Positions 48,654-60,300 of a stretch of DNA of 64,000 nucleotides are shown in pieces. The stretch is from Polytrichum commune (taxonomy: Eukaryota; Streptophyta; Polytrichopsida; Polytrichales; Polytrichaceae), in NCBI GenBank assembly GCA_950295325.1, contig OX485805.1:47394758-47458757 (forward strand). Reading direction: 5' to 3'. A program made the translations under genes and the position numbers. Position 1 is the first letter of the stretch, and every line of letters begins with the position of its first letter. Under the pieces are notes generated by a model. That model had not been told where the DNA came from, ran no database searches, and was given only the letters and a program-made list of their open reading frames with translations.

Positions 48654-50490
48654 TTCTTCGCACTGCTGTACTGTATTCTCCTCCCTCCTTCAAGCTCTTT
48701 GAAACCCTAACCTGCTGTTTCTGATGCCTTCCTTTCAAGCATCGCCGTGAAAAGCTGATTGAATGCAGCGGCTTAGATCTACATTCACATGGTTGGAAAG
48801 ATAACCACAAATGAGAAGCACTCAACTCATCAGCGGAAATGACATACATTTCAGATTCTGCTGCTGCATACTGGTAGTTATTACTTACAGGTATGCTCAA
48901 GTCATTTTCAGTACCCTCCGTAGTCAATCTTTATAGATCGCTCGCTTGTCAACAGAGAAAGGCACACAAAAGTGTCTTCCTTTGCAGTACTTCGAATGGA
49001 GTCCAATCCGAAATGAGTCACCTCGCATGAAAGAAGCTAGCACTTATCTTGCGGGCACGGACCTACTAACCGCAAGATGAAAATGGAAATCTTTTGAACC
49101 TTTTGCAGGATGATAATGTTGTGATGTTTCGACTCTCTAATCCATTTACAGAAATTAGAGCAACATGGCCACTTTATATCTGGACAAATTTCCAAAGCAT
49201 AATCCGATGCAGAAGCGGCATACCGAAGTATGTGTCCTGTTGCGACAGAGATCCTGGGAATAGAAAATCCAAACCGTGTGGCAATATTGCAGGAGCAACC
49301 TAAACGACAGGGCGACATTGGTTATTATTTTACCGTCGCCCTTCTAGGAGCGGGGATCAAGTTTCAATGATTTCCTTCATAATTTTGAGTCGTACCGCAT
49401 TTTGTAGGGCACAACATGCAGCCCTCTGTTCACTCGTCAAAAATGTAGCCGTGAGACTTTAAGAACTATGTCGACATGTAGCGGTTGCTATCGCCGAAGC
49501 AAAAGGTCGCATGATCCAGCTCGGGGAGCTGAAGAGACGCGGGGCAGGTGCACTCCTATTACCAGACCAAGCCCAACTCTGCGACAACCTGCAACTAAGA
49601 GATGAAAATCTTCGAGCTCCTCCGCAGATGAAACCACTCGAATGACGCGAAGACATACAAAAATGGATCTGTTCCACTCAAATCTTTCCAGGCGATTAAT
49701 TACCCGAGAAAGCGATGCAGTAAAACTTCGACCACGGCTTGGCAAATATCAACAAAACTACTCGAAAATGGCCGAATGCCATCGGAGCCAATCTGCTGCA
49801 GGGTACCAGCATGAAAATCAACCTCTATCTCGAATCAATGCAAGATGACTAGATCCAGGAAGAAGTTTCGATTTTACATCTGAAACTCCATCAAATGTGA
49901 GGTCACATTGAACCTGACATGCGATCCGAGTCCATATCATCCCATCACTCCCCCCATTAACCTTCCCATTCCTCACACCAACGGTCAAACAACAAACGTT
50001 CCATCACCAACCTCCGCATGCACACAACCGATAACCAAAACCTTCCCAAACAAAACAGAAAAAAATAGTAACAATGTGCAGATTTGCTACAAGCTCGTCA
50101 CCTCCTAATTGAACACCTTCGGAGATGTGGCCACCGCCTCTTCCAATCCTCACCGGAGCAAATTTCCAGCACCACATTCCCGCAGCTGTCCAATGCAAGC
50201 TTCAATCCCAAACACAAATATTTTCTCGAAAGCTTGCAGACAAATTTCACCGGATCACGAAACTCAACCCAACCCAACCCAACCCAATGTCGGAAGGCCT
50301 GAGAGATCGGATGAAGAAGCGCTGTGCCCACATCAATCAGAGCTCAGCTGCCACTTCCTGCAGCGGCCAGATCTCAGCCGTCCGATCTGAGTCCGACCTG
50401 CTTCAATGCCCTCGGTCACTCATCTGGGTCGATCTGGACCGTCGATCGGCAAAGCCTCATTATGAACTGATCTCGGCCCATAAATAAGTT
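48654..50490 (-). promoter_or_regulatory. Leader and promoter region of the DUF7870 gene
   Basis: No second gene is supported. Several short open frames occur on both strands but none has recognisable motifs. The GC-richer segment 50,100-50,460, read on the minus strand, resembles a plant leader with a possible start site near its right end; a (CCCAA) run lies at about 50,267-50,285. Leader introns are possible. Confidence 0.35.
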
Positions 50491-52490
50491 ACCGTATCCC
50501 ACTTGCCATTGTATTCAAGTTTTCATTGGTACCATTCTATTTAAAAGCATAGGTACCATTTGGCCAGGCCTAGGCCGGGGACTCGTGGCACTCATGTATT
50601 TTCATTAGTGAGAGTTCATTCATCTTTGCGGATGAGATGAACTTTAGACACTACCTCATGTTGTCGGCTCCTTGTCTCAAGGGTTTCAAAAATACCAAGT
50701 TTTAGTAGTTCTAAACTGTGTTCGGGGAGAACCGACGGCTAGTTCATTATCAGCCGATGGATTTCCCCTCATGGCCGGTCCAAATTTCCAACCATCGGAT
50801 GGCAATCCGACTGTAATTTCAATCCTCTGGCAATTAGCCGATGGACCATAAAATGTCCCGGAAATGTAGCCGATTCTTCTTGTGAGTTACTGGATTTTAG
50901 TCGGAAGCATCCAGAGCGTTATTTGTTTGGGGCATCTGATGATGCACTTGAGGAAGTACCTTAAACCTTAAACTTTTTGAATTATGCAACCTTTCCATGA
51001 CCAAATCCAATTGCTTCGATGAAGAATTGGGGGACCCTTGGCCTTCAAGCGGTGAAGGCATTGCTAGGTTCAATTCCTACCAAGGATGTTAACTCTTCAA
51101 ATTTAAAGTTTTGAACATGCCTTTCTTTTCACTTATTCAAGATTTTGTACTAAGAAATGATTTCTAATAACTTTTCATACATTTTTTAAACAATTAGTGC
51201 CGATATGAATTCCATTTAATCGGATATTGACCAATGAAAATATGAAAATATAGGCAATTGGCCGATTGATTTTACAAAAGACCGGCTCTTGCCGATGTAA
51301 ATTGGAAAAAAATCCGACCCTTCGTAGCAACTACCGGCAATTAGCCACTAGGGCTTCAAAAACTTCCCGAACTCTAGTTCTAAATGATCCTAGTCTAATC
51401 TGATACTTAAGGCAATAATACAAAGGGGGTTAGATAAAATAAAAATGCCTCGTATAGAAACGAGTGGGTGCATCATGCGTTGCCAACCTATGATTACTAG
51501 TCCGGTTATTTTTAAGAAATTAATATGGGCGGACATTAAATACCCCCTCACGAACTTTCAGGGGTGTCAAATCCGGGCTAGGGCAACCCTCTAAAGAAAT
51601 TTTTGAACCCAATAAAAATTTATTGCCCATCCCGCCCAACTTCGAAAATAAACATTGCCCTTGCATTCTTGAAGGTTGTTTGACTACAAATCCCATATTG
51701 AGTGCACTTCACTTCAAGGTCTAAAATCCAATATATATGTGCACTTCCAATTAGTAAATAAGCAATTGATTGGGATTTCATTCCGGAAGTGAAACCATCA
51801 ATGAAGCACGTAATTAACTTGGAGGTCAAAAGCATTACAAAATTCTCATTAACATTGAGGTCATAATTTTATGACTTAAAACTATCTTTGTCAATGACAT
51901 CCTAATGATAGATTAGTGCAAGTGTTCATAAAATGATCAAAATGAAACAATGAATGTAGAATATAAAACATACAACAAAATAAATAAATAAAAATCAATC
52001 TTATTTTTTTAAGGTAATATAATATGAGCTATAAATAAATGGTATGTTATTTCGAATTAGACTTGTGGGACAACGTTATGGATGGGATATACTCAGAAAA
52101 TCATAAGTTTCTGACTATAGCCTATATGAATTATTGTGATGTTTTATCCTCATCAAATATTGTATTATCTTTCAAATCACATGGTGTATATTAATTATTT
52201 TCATATTATTTTTATTATTTTTATAATAATAATAATAATATTGAATTTATTTTTGAGTTCACCAATTTATCATAATTTGATATATATTATTTTGACATAT
52301 TACAAATGTTTGAGCAATCACACCCGTGCAAAATAAATGAATTATGAACAAATAAATGTCTATGACAACACATCATTATTATATATTGCACACGTTGATA
52401 TCTTGTGATATTTATCAAAGTAACCATGTGGAAGTCAAAGCCACATCATGGCCTTGGAAACAACTTATGGGAGGTTAGAAAATGGGCTTA
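50491..52490. repeat. Repeat-rich intergenic DNA with inverted R2 copy
   Basis: From 50,720 to 51,360 the words 'gccgat', 'atcgg', 'ccgac' and 'ccgg' recur many times, often as 'aattagccgatgg' or 'ttggccgatt', suggesting a decayed element built of short inverted pieces. 51,560-51,905 is the minus-strand copy of R2 (see 20,940-21,300). 52,000-52,400 is AT-rich with no feature. Confidence 0.5.
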
Positions 52491-52762
52491 GAGCATCTCC
52501 ACCCTTGGGCAGTAAGGTAGGCTCTCCAAATGCGCTTTGAAGGGCTCCAAACATCCATTAAATTTCTTTAGAGTGGCACTCCCCCACTGTTACTTGCATA
52601 TTGGCTCTTCAAGCCAAAAACGGTCAGGAATATTCCCTGTGATGACATGTCCGACCCTGGCCAAAAATAACCCACCTGTCCACTTTCCACTTTCGAACCT
52701 GTTTCAAGGAAGGTGTTGAAATGAGAGCTTGTCACTTAGCTGGCCTTGCTGGCAGTGATTAC

Positions 52763-53086
52763 CTTGAGGGAGGATTCTGTAGCTTTGAGGGAGGCTGCTG
52801 TTTCTGTAGCTTTGAGGGTTTAGGGTCAATGAATGCTCTGTTTTCCTGAATGGCTGCTGCGGGATACACTCCGCTCTGTGAGTTGTAGCTCAAGGTTGGC
52901 TGCCTGCTCGAATCCTCCAAACTCCAAGGGACAACAGGCAAGTCCTCTGGTTTGATAAATTTCCAATTAAATCGATTGTTCTGACTGCATTCTTGTACCG
53001 AAATCATAATAGGTATCGAAAGCTTTGTATATTCCAGTACTGTCAAGGACGCCTGTGTGTATTCGTCTCTTTCCTCATCGTATATC
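52763..53086 (-). other. Exon-like open segment inside the Harbinger element, possibly captured from a host gene
   Basis: On the minus strand a 324-nt open stretch (frame encoding IYDEERDEYTQASLTVLEY … PEDLPVVPWSLEDSSRQ … PPSKLQNPPSR) is preceded by cactcag and followed by gtaatc, both good splice borders. It is not similar to transposase or ORF1. I do not recognise the protein. It may be a captured host exon, an ORF1-side exon, or chance. Confidence 0.35.
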
Positions 53087-53319
53087 CTGAGTGAAGGGTT
53101 TTAGGGTTTAGTGGCATGGTTTAAGTGTTTCTGTTATAAACAATTGAAGTTCATTACATGTGGTTTTTTTTTTTATTATTCTGCAAGTTTGGCACGGAGA
53201 AGGTATGCCCAATCTCATGTGTCTTGAGCAACACTGCTCTGTCATGATCAGGAATATTACGCAATACCTTACTAAGGAATTGAGGCAACTAGACCCCATC
53301 ATATCGTCTAAGGTATATG

Positions 53320-53480
53320 GGTGTTATTTGGTTTCTTTTTTAACTGGACACCTTTATTTGATTGGTGTGTAGTTAGGTGAAGTTGGTTGAAGCTATTGTT
53401 CATATCTGTGGTCAAAGTTATGCATAAATGTACTACTTACACGGCAGTCAGTCAATCAGTACTTCAAATCCCTACCTCTT
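53320..53480 (+). repeat. Dispersed repeat R1 fragment upstream of the transposase
   Basis: Contains 'ctggacacctttatttgatt' followed by 'ggtgtgtagttaggtga', as at 38,760 and 46,810. It diverges after about 100 bp. Confidence 0.6.
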
Positions 53481-53642
53481 GGTACAAACACCAGCCATGA
53501 ATCAATTGGCAATATAAATAGCCCTCACACCCACGAACCGAGACTTTATGTTCTGGTTCACGACATAATTATGGATGTAGTTAGGATAATCAAATACCTT
53601 GATTTTCAGATAAGCTGACACTTAAGACTGTGCAGGGATTCC

Positions 53643-54940
53643 ATGGATGCTTGGCGCGAACAATTTAGGGCATGCAGGCAACGCCTCCTCGATGATGACG
53701 ATGAGAATGATGTTGTCCTGAATTTTGTATTGGGATTAGGGTTTGTGAATCCCGAACGAGGATTACCATCAATTCGTTGTGGATCCCGGCCTGGAAAGTC
53801 CCCTAACATTGAGCGGTTTAGGGTTGAGATGCATCATCGCATGATTTCTGATTATTTTTGTGACGAGCTGGTGTATGGGTCAAATTTGTTCCGTAGACGC
53901 TATCGCATGCAACATTCATTTTTTTTGACAATCATGGAGAAGGTTTCTCAACGAGACAATTACTTTGTCCAGAAAGTAGATGCATGTGGGTATGTAGGAC
54001 TTTCATCGCACCAAAAGTGCACATCTGCGCTACGAATGCTTTGTTATGGTTTGTCGGGAGATGCCACGGATGAATATTGCCGAACAAGTGAAAGCACGGC
54101 TATGGAGTGTATGAAGAGATTTTGTTTGACAATTAGGGCGGAGTTTGAAGATCATCATCTGAGGCAACCAACTCGGGAAGACTTTGAGAAACAACTGGCT
54201 ATTAATCGTGATCGCGGGTTCCCCGGCATGTTCGCATCTCTTGATTGCATGCACTATGTTTGGAAGAATTGTCCCGTTGCTTGGCAGGGGGTTTTTGGAG
54301 ACAAAAATGGCAATATGTCTATCATTTTGGAGGCGTTGCGGATAGGGATTTGCACATTTGGCATGTTTTTTTTGGATTGCCCGGTTCTAACAATGACTTG
54401 AATGTGCTTGATAGGTCTCCCTTGATCCATAATATGCTCACTTCTGAGGCTCGTGATATGACTTTTCAAGTGAACGGGAGCAATTACGATCGTTATTATT
54501 TGCTCACTGATGGAATCTATCCAGAGTGGGCATGTTTTATTCAAAGCATTCATGAACCTCAAGACGAGAAAATGACTTACTTTACTGAGCGGCAAGAAGC
54601 CGTGCGAAAAGATGTTGAACGATGTTTTGGAGTTTTACAAGCGCGGTTTGCGATTCTCTAAAATCCATCCCGGTTTTGGAGCATAGACATCATTACAAAC
54701 ATCATGTTCGCATGTTGTATCATCCATAACATGATAATCAAAGATGAAGCGGACATAGAAGGACTTGAAGACATCATTTCGGAATTGAGACAAGATGCGG
54801 TACCCTTACGCCGTGGGTTGTCTTTTGAACAATTGATAGAAACCACAAAAGAGGTAGAAAATCACGACACTCATTTTGGACTAAGGGATGACTTGATAGA
54901 ACATTTGTGGGCACTCAAAAGTGCCATACATATGACATAA
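53643..54940 (+). pseudogene. PIF/Harbinger transposase (DDE_Tnp_4, HARBI1-like), disrupted
   Basis: The protein runs in one frame from ATG 53,643 to about 54,332, continues after a one-base loss in another frame to a stop codon at 54,659-54,661, and then continues in that same second frame to 54,940. Conserved points: MEKVSQRDNYF and the helix-turn-helix region, FASLDCMHYVWKNCPVAW with the first catalytic Asp, FFGLPGSNNDLNVLDRSPL with the second, and ERCFGVLQARFAIL with the Glu, followed by CIIHNMIIKDE. The triad is still there, but the frameshift at about 54,332 and the nonsense codon at 54,659 stop a full protein. Apart from these two lesions the sequence is well preserved, so inactivation is probably recent. 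Confidence 0.9.
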
Positions 54941-54964
54941 TATGTATTTGAAACATTTATATAA

Positions 54965-55264
54965 TCAATAATAATATCTGTTTCCGTTTAATGTCAAGCC
55001 GATGTCCACATCTTCCTCTACTTCTAAGTTATCCGTATTATTCTCTTGTGCATAAACATTCCATGAAGTGGGCTGATTTAAAGACACATACTCTATTCCA
55101 TCATACTCTACACCATTACGGTACTCTACACCATCGTGCCCCGTCTCCTCTCCATAACTTGGGCGCGAAAGTGCGTGGGCTTCAGAGGCCACAACCTCCG
55201 GATTATCGACAAACGAACTCCGCACCTGATAATCACCTGTACGTATAAGCATCAACAAATTCAA
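54965..55264 (-). CDS. Open frame of unknown function next to the transposase end
   Basis: About 99 codons, ending 25 bp from the 3' end of the transposase on the opposite strand. It contains an imperfect internal repeat (GVEYRNGVEYDGIEYV) and an acidic tail (LEVEEDVDIG). No domain is recognised. It could be an alternative last exon of the ORF1 gene, which runs in the same direction upstream, or an accidental frame. Confidence 0.25.
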   Translation of the reverse strand: MNLLMLIRTGDYQVRSSFVDNPEVVASEAHALSRPSYGEETGHDGVEYRNGVEYDGIEYVSLNQPTSWNVYAQENNTDNLEVEEDVDIGLTLNGNRYYY

Positions 55265-56444
55265 ATTAAATCTCTACAATACTGCCCTTAACTCATGTTT
55301 CTCTTCAGAATGCCTCTTAACCTACATCACCATCACCTGTTAATTAGTGTTTCCACTACTTGGTAATTCAAAAATATATATAGCTTCGAGGCAGATTGCC
55401 ATGTATCACTAATAAGAAACGAACCCTCTCCCAGTCAAACTATTCATGTCCCCTTCCCCTATTCAAAATTACACTAAATAGTCCAAGTAGTGTGGGTGGA
55501 AAATTAATGAGGATACAATTGTATTGGCCACACAAATTTTCTAGCGATGATGGAAATAATGTGGGCCAAAGAGTTCAGGTCATCCCCTTTGCCTTTCTAG
55601 ACACTTTTAACCAACACTGAATACGAGTTCAAGGCAAAAGAGAGCACAAAAAATTAAATAGTCACCCTATCAGTTTCTAGCAAGAAAGATTCACAACCCT
55701 TCAATCTCCTGCAAGAAAGATTCTATGTAACAAGTTAAAGGTGAAGTTCCGTTACACGCCCAAATTAAAGCACACTTCCTACAAATGCATCAAAATACAA
55801 ACAAATATGCTACCAGCAAGTTCAGCGTACAATGAAGTACAGTACTAACATTGTGTGATGCAATATGGCACACCAAAACTGCAAGATTCATAAACACAAA
55901 ATTTTAATCCACTCACTTCAAACATCCAAACCAACAGATATGTGGAAACAAAATGTAAACAATCTAGCATATAAAGGTCAAACCCAAGAATCTGACATCT
56001 AGAAAGGATTAGGTGGAGGAGGCAATTCATATGTCAATATATTAGTTCATAGTACCTGAGAATTCGAGACCTACAATCCATCCAGATACCTGAGAGAAAG
56101 AGCTTCCACCTACTCGAAAGATGGCATGGAACATTTAAGCAATTGACTTTATCTTATTTGTCTAAAGGGCAGGACAAGAAGAGCCTACCATCACTGTTTT
56201 GCAATAATTCCACTAACCAAAAAATAATGCACAGCATTGTTGTGTGATGGACTACTAGGTCATTTTAAGCAAACAAATGGGGGCCTTACCTAGGCAATAT
56301 AGGACTCCAACCTGAGGAACTAACTAAGGTACCCATGAAGCTTCACTACAGCTCTATTCTCAAGGTCATATTTTGCAAAAGGGTAAAAAAATTACAGTTG
56401 ATGATAAAATTTATACATGTTGCGGCTAAAAAAGCATCCAGAAC

Positions 56445-56660
56445 CACATATTGTTAGGTGTGGTGCAAGTATACAATCAACGTGGGCCACATTAACTAGT
56501 ATTATGCCAATCAATGTTAAATTCTATCTAATTTTTCAATGTGATTTTTGCTAATGCTTCATTGTAGATTTGCTAATGCATCACAAGTTTTGTTGTGTAA
56601 ATCCAATCAGTAGAAGTTGGAGAACATGAAAAACTAGCTGAATAACACCCATATACCTTA
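56445..56660 (+). repeat. Dispersed repeat R1 (right half) inside the Harbinger element
   Basis: 'gggccacatta', 'tcattgtagatttgctaatg', 'tttgttgtgtaaat', 'agtagaagttggagaacat' and 'aacacccatata' match 38,885-39,110 in the same order. Confidence 0.65.
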
Positions 56661-56911
56661 AGGAGTTTTCAAGAAAAGTGAAATGAATTTAGATATTGCA
56701 TGACTATTTGTAGGAGCAAATGCAAATCAAGAGCCACATCAACCCACCAAAAAATGGCGGATGTCTTATGTCAACACCTAGCCTAGTGACAATGAACCAC
56801 AAGATTGACGCATCGAATACTCAGCAAAGCAAGAATAACACTTCTCTAGTAGAAGATATGGCCCCTAACCTCCATATTAGACATACCACCTCAAGAGCCA
56901 AATATTGATTA

Positions 56912-57300
56912 CTTTTGGACTCAGCTAATCTATGACAGAGTAGTATACTACCTGCAGAAAGCGATTTTAATTCAATTCCCTTAGTACACATCGAATCAAG
57001 TATTTGAATCCACCTGACTACCACCTATTCACTACTCATAGGTAGAATCAATCAATTCTATAAACTCTGAACCAGTGGCCGAGAAATTTCTGGGCAAAGT
57101 GAGTCGGTCAAGATTCTAGTGATTCTAAATCGCAACACTGAAAGCAATTAGCCTAGATAGTCAGCTCCTGTGGCTATTTCAGCAAATTGCTCACTGATTG
57201 GCGAAAGAAATTGGACTCAGCTAATCTATGAAAGTCATCAGAGTAATATACTACCTGCAGAAAGCGATGTTTAATTCAATTCCCTTAGTACACATCTAAA
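56912..57300. repeat. Local direct duplication of about 90 bp
   Basis: 56,912-57,000 and 57,211-57,297 are near-identical from 'ttggactcagctaatctatg' through 'tactacctgcagaaagcgat' to 'ttcaattcccttagtacaca'; the second has a small insertion (about 'aagtcat'). About 300 bp separate the starts. They lie between the two transposon genes. Confidence 0.85.
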
Positions 57301-57382
57301 TGTAGCAGCCACCCGAGTAATGGAGTCCCAGATTGAAGTCTGAAAGAATGACGCCACCCTTTTCATCATCAGCTAAATGAAA

Positions 57383-60300
57383 TTAATATATATAAAAACT
57401 GAATTCCTCACTTGATTTGGCAAAGCTCATGTAAGTGAAATGTGCACCTTCAAAATTTTCTTCGTGTTGATCATGATCACTCTCAAAATCCTCGAGCTCC
57501 GCATCGAAAACATGTCGTCCATCAATGTGGCCGCCAATACTACGCATTTGCTGCATCGTTTCCCTGTTTTCACGGGTTTCGGCCTCCGCAACCTCTCTTT
57601 CTCTAGCAGCCTCCATCCTTTTCATTGCCTCACCGTCTTCGCGTTCTCGCCTTTCTCGTTCTGCCTTCTCCGCAAGTCGTTTGCGAAGTTTCTCCAATTC
57701 CTCCTCTTGACGTAGGCGGAAATATTCTTGGGCGGTCGGTGTTGCCGAGGAGTCGATGGTTTGCATTAGTAGGATCATGTTTTGATCCTCGAGAACACTC
57801 ACCTTACGAATTTGGGCATCGGCGATTGCCTCTGTGGCCATGGCTTGACGGTTCGCTACATTTTCAAAAATCTTGTTTGATCGTTGTGCCTCCTTCGCCA
57901 CCTTTGTCCCCATGAGTCGGTCCCTCAATGGCGTGTTGGACTTGAGTGGAGAGTCCACAACACCCACGGATTCCGTGGTGCCTGCTTGGGACTCGTACTC
58001 TGAAGACAAGGATTTCCTTTTGCTAGGAGTTATCTGCCTCGTGGTCGTCACACCATCAGCCCACCGCGGATAATCTTTAATAATTGACCAGCAATGTACG
58101 TATGTGAACTCAACATTTTTTTTACTCTTTGTGCGGTACAAGTCTTTGGCCATGCGAATGATATCAACCTCACATACTCCCGATTTATTCAACCGTTTAA
58201 TTTGTTGATAGCATCTCATGAACTTGAGGGCATCGTGCTTAATGATGCTCCACTTTGACTCTAAGGACCGCGCACCCCGATGAACTACCGGATTAAAGCT
58301 GTCGTAATGTTCGTAAATCCTCTCCCATAATGCACTGCTTTTCTGCTGATTGCCTACAATTGGATCCTGTAAAATTGCTAAAACGCTCCTAGCAAGCTGC
58401 CATTCCTCGTCCGGCACAAAATTCTTCCCTTTCCCGGGTTTTGCAGCAGCTGCTCCACGACCCCGGCCTTGACACCCGGTTCTACCACCTCTATGGCCAA
58501 AACTCTGATCCCCCCTAATTCCACCAGCACTTTGAAAATCATTATCAAAAAATTCTTCGGAGCTCACCAATGGTGCTTGCCCAAACTCGTCGCAATTTGC
58601 GAAATTGGCTTGTGCCTGAGGCAATTGAGCGCGCCTCAAACCCCCAGCCTCCTGTTGCAAAATTCTTCGTGCCACACCACGTCTATTTGTTGATGGTCTT
58701 GATGGCACACCACCACCGAAGCCCACAACAAAATCCTCCTCATAGAATAAGTCGCCTTCAAGGTCTATCATCTGAAGTTCAAAATTCAATACCCTGAGTT
58801 AGTGGAAGCATTAGAGTCAGGGACTCATTTTGATTGTTCTGACTCAAGTTATGTACTTTTCTCATGGAGCAGCTACTGCAATTGGGTGTGAACTTAAAGA
58901 TGCTCCCATCCAGTGCACTGCCAGGTGCAATTTCAACTTAATCCTAGTCATGTGAGATTTACTGAGCTGAAAGGGTATGTACAGATGTAGGATATATGAA
59001 AACCTTGTGATTGGTATGTGCCTTGATAATAACATCTATGTTCATAGTTTTGACTGTCAGGGTGAATGTCACCTAATATCTATGAAAGGCTTGAGAAGAA
59101 TTAAGTTTCTCTCAGATGATTTCTCTTATTTCCTTACGGTGCATTGCACAGTTCAAAGAAGCTCTGCTGACTTTGCAAGATTCTTTTTACTACACAGGCA
59201 GCAGTAATAAGCACTAATAACGAAGTGGCAAAAGGAATTAGGTGATGAAAGGAAAGTACACTGAAGAAATACTCGATAGGAAACCACGGTGCATTTTAAA
59301 GCATAGAATAGGTATAGAAGATTGATCTTCACAAAACACAAATCCCTGCGGAATATCCGTCCTGTTAATTAATTCCTCCACAAAACCAGGCACACATCTT
59401 CATGCAAAATGTGCCCTGAACTGAACTTTCAATGAGTGGCTGCCATTTAGATTACTATCAACAAACAACCATGTAAAGGATATTGACAAATCTGGACGTT
59501 GTTTTGGCAATGACAACCACCTGCTATTCACCTGACATTCCACATCACCCACCCACATTCTAGCTCTCTATATGAGAGCAGCTGAAGTGACTCCAACATA
59601 CAACAGACTTGCACCTCTTCTAGTGAGTGTTTCAAGGTGACATTCATTACCGAAATCCTTCAATTTTACTTCTATTTCAAGAATAGTTGTTGAAGACAGT
59701 GGCATCATATACCTAGAAACTGTTGTTCTACATTACACTGAGGTTGAAGATCTACTTAACAAAATCATACATGTACACACTCAACTGTTGGATCCAAGCT
59801 TTTCAGTGAGCTCTGGCAAATTCGGTGCCTAAAAAATGGCTGAATCCTCTGTTGCACGCCCCAGAAAATGAAATTTGAGCTAAAAGGCCCATCACAACCC
59901 GCAAGAATACGAGGGGATCAACACATGTACATTATATAAATCAAGCCTATTGAAGTGAGTAGTTTTGGGATCTGTCAAGTGGCCAATGCAATTGGATATG
60001 TAAATTTCAGACTTTATATCAATTTGATCAGTTTTGAAACTTAAGATACACAATGGATTTGACTGGTTACATAGGGGCATGCAAAATGCAGGGTGGGTGG
60101 TGCCAAGCGGTTTGAATTTGCTCTATTTGAGCCAATGGGTTGCATTCTTGATCCATAGAATGATATGTTAGAATTGCACAATCAATACCTCGAAGATAGG
60201 TGTCATTTTAGACCACTAACCACTTGTGGATTTAAATATCTTAGAAAGAAGTCTCATGTTGCATGTGTGTGTTGAACACAATTGTCTTAAGATTGAACCA

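Noticed and set aside
48562-48927. N-terminal extension of the DUF7870 protein
   Set aside because: This minus-strand frame is not in frame with the methyltransferase, and the ATG at 48,653 already precedes the expected signal-anchor.
50125-50487. 120-codon plus-strand open frame upstream of the DUF7870 gene
   Set aside because: Low-complexity proline/threonine content, no motif, overlaps several other open frames; better explained as GC-rich leader DNA of the minus-strand gene.
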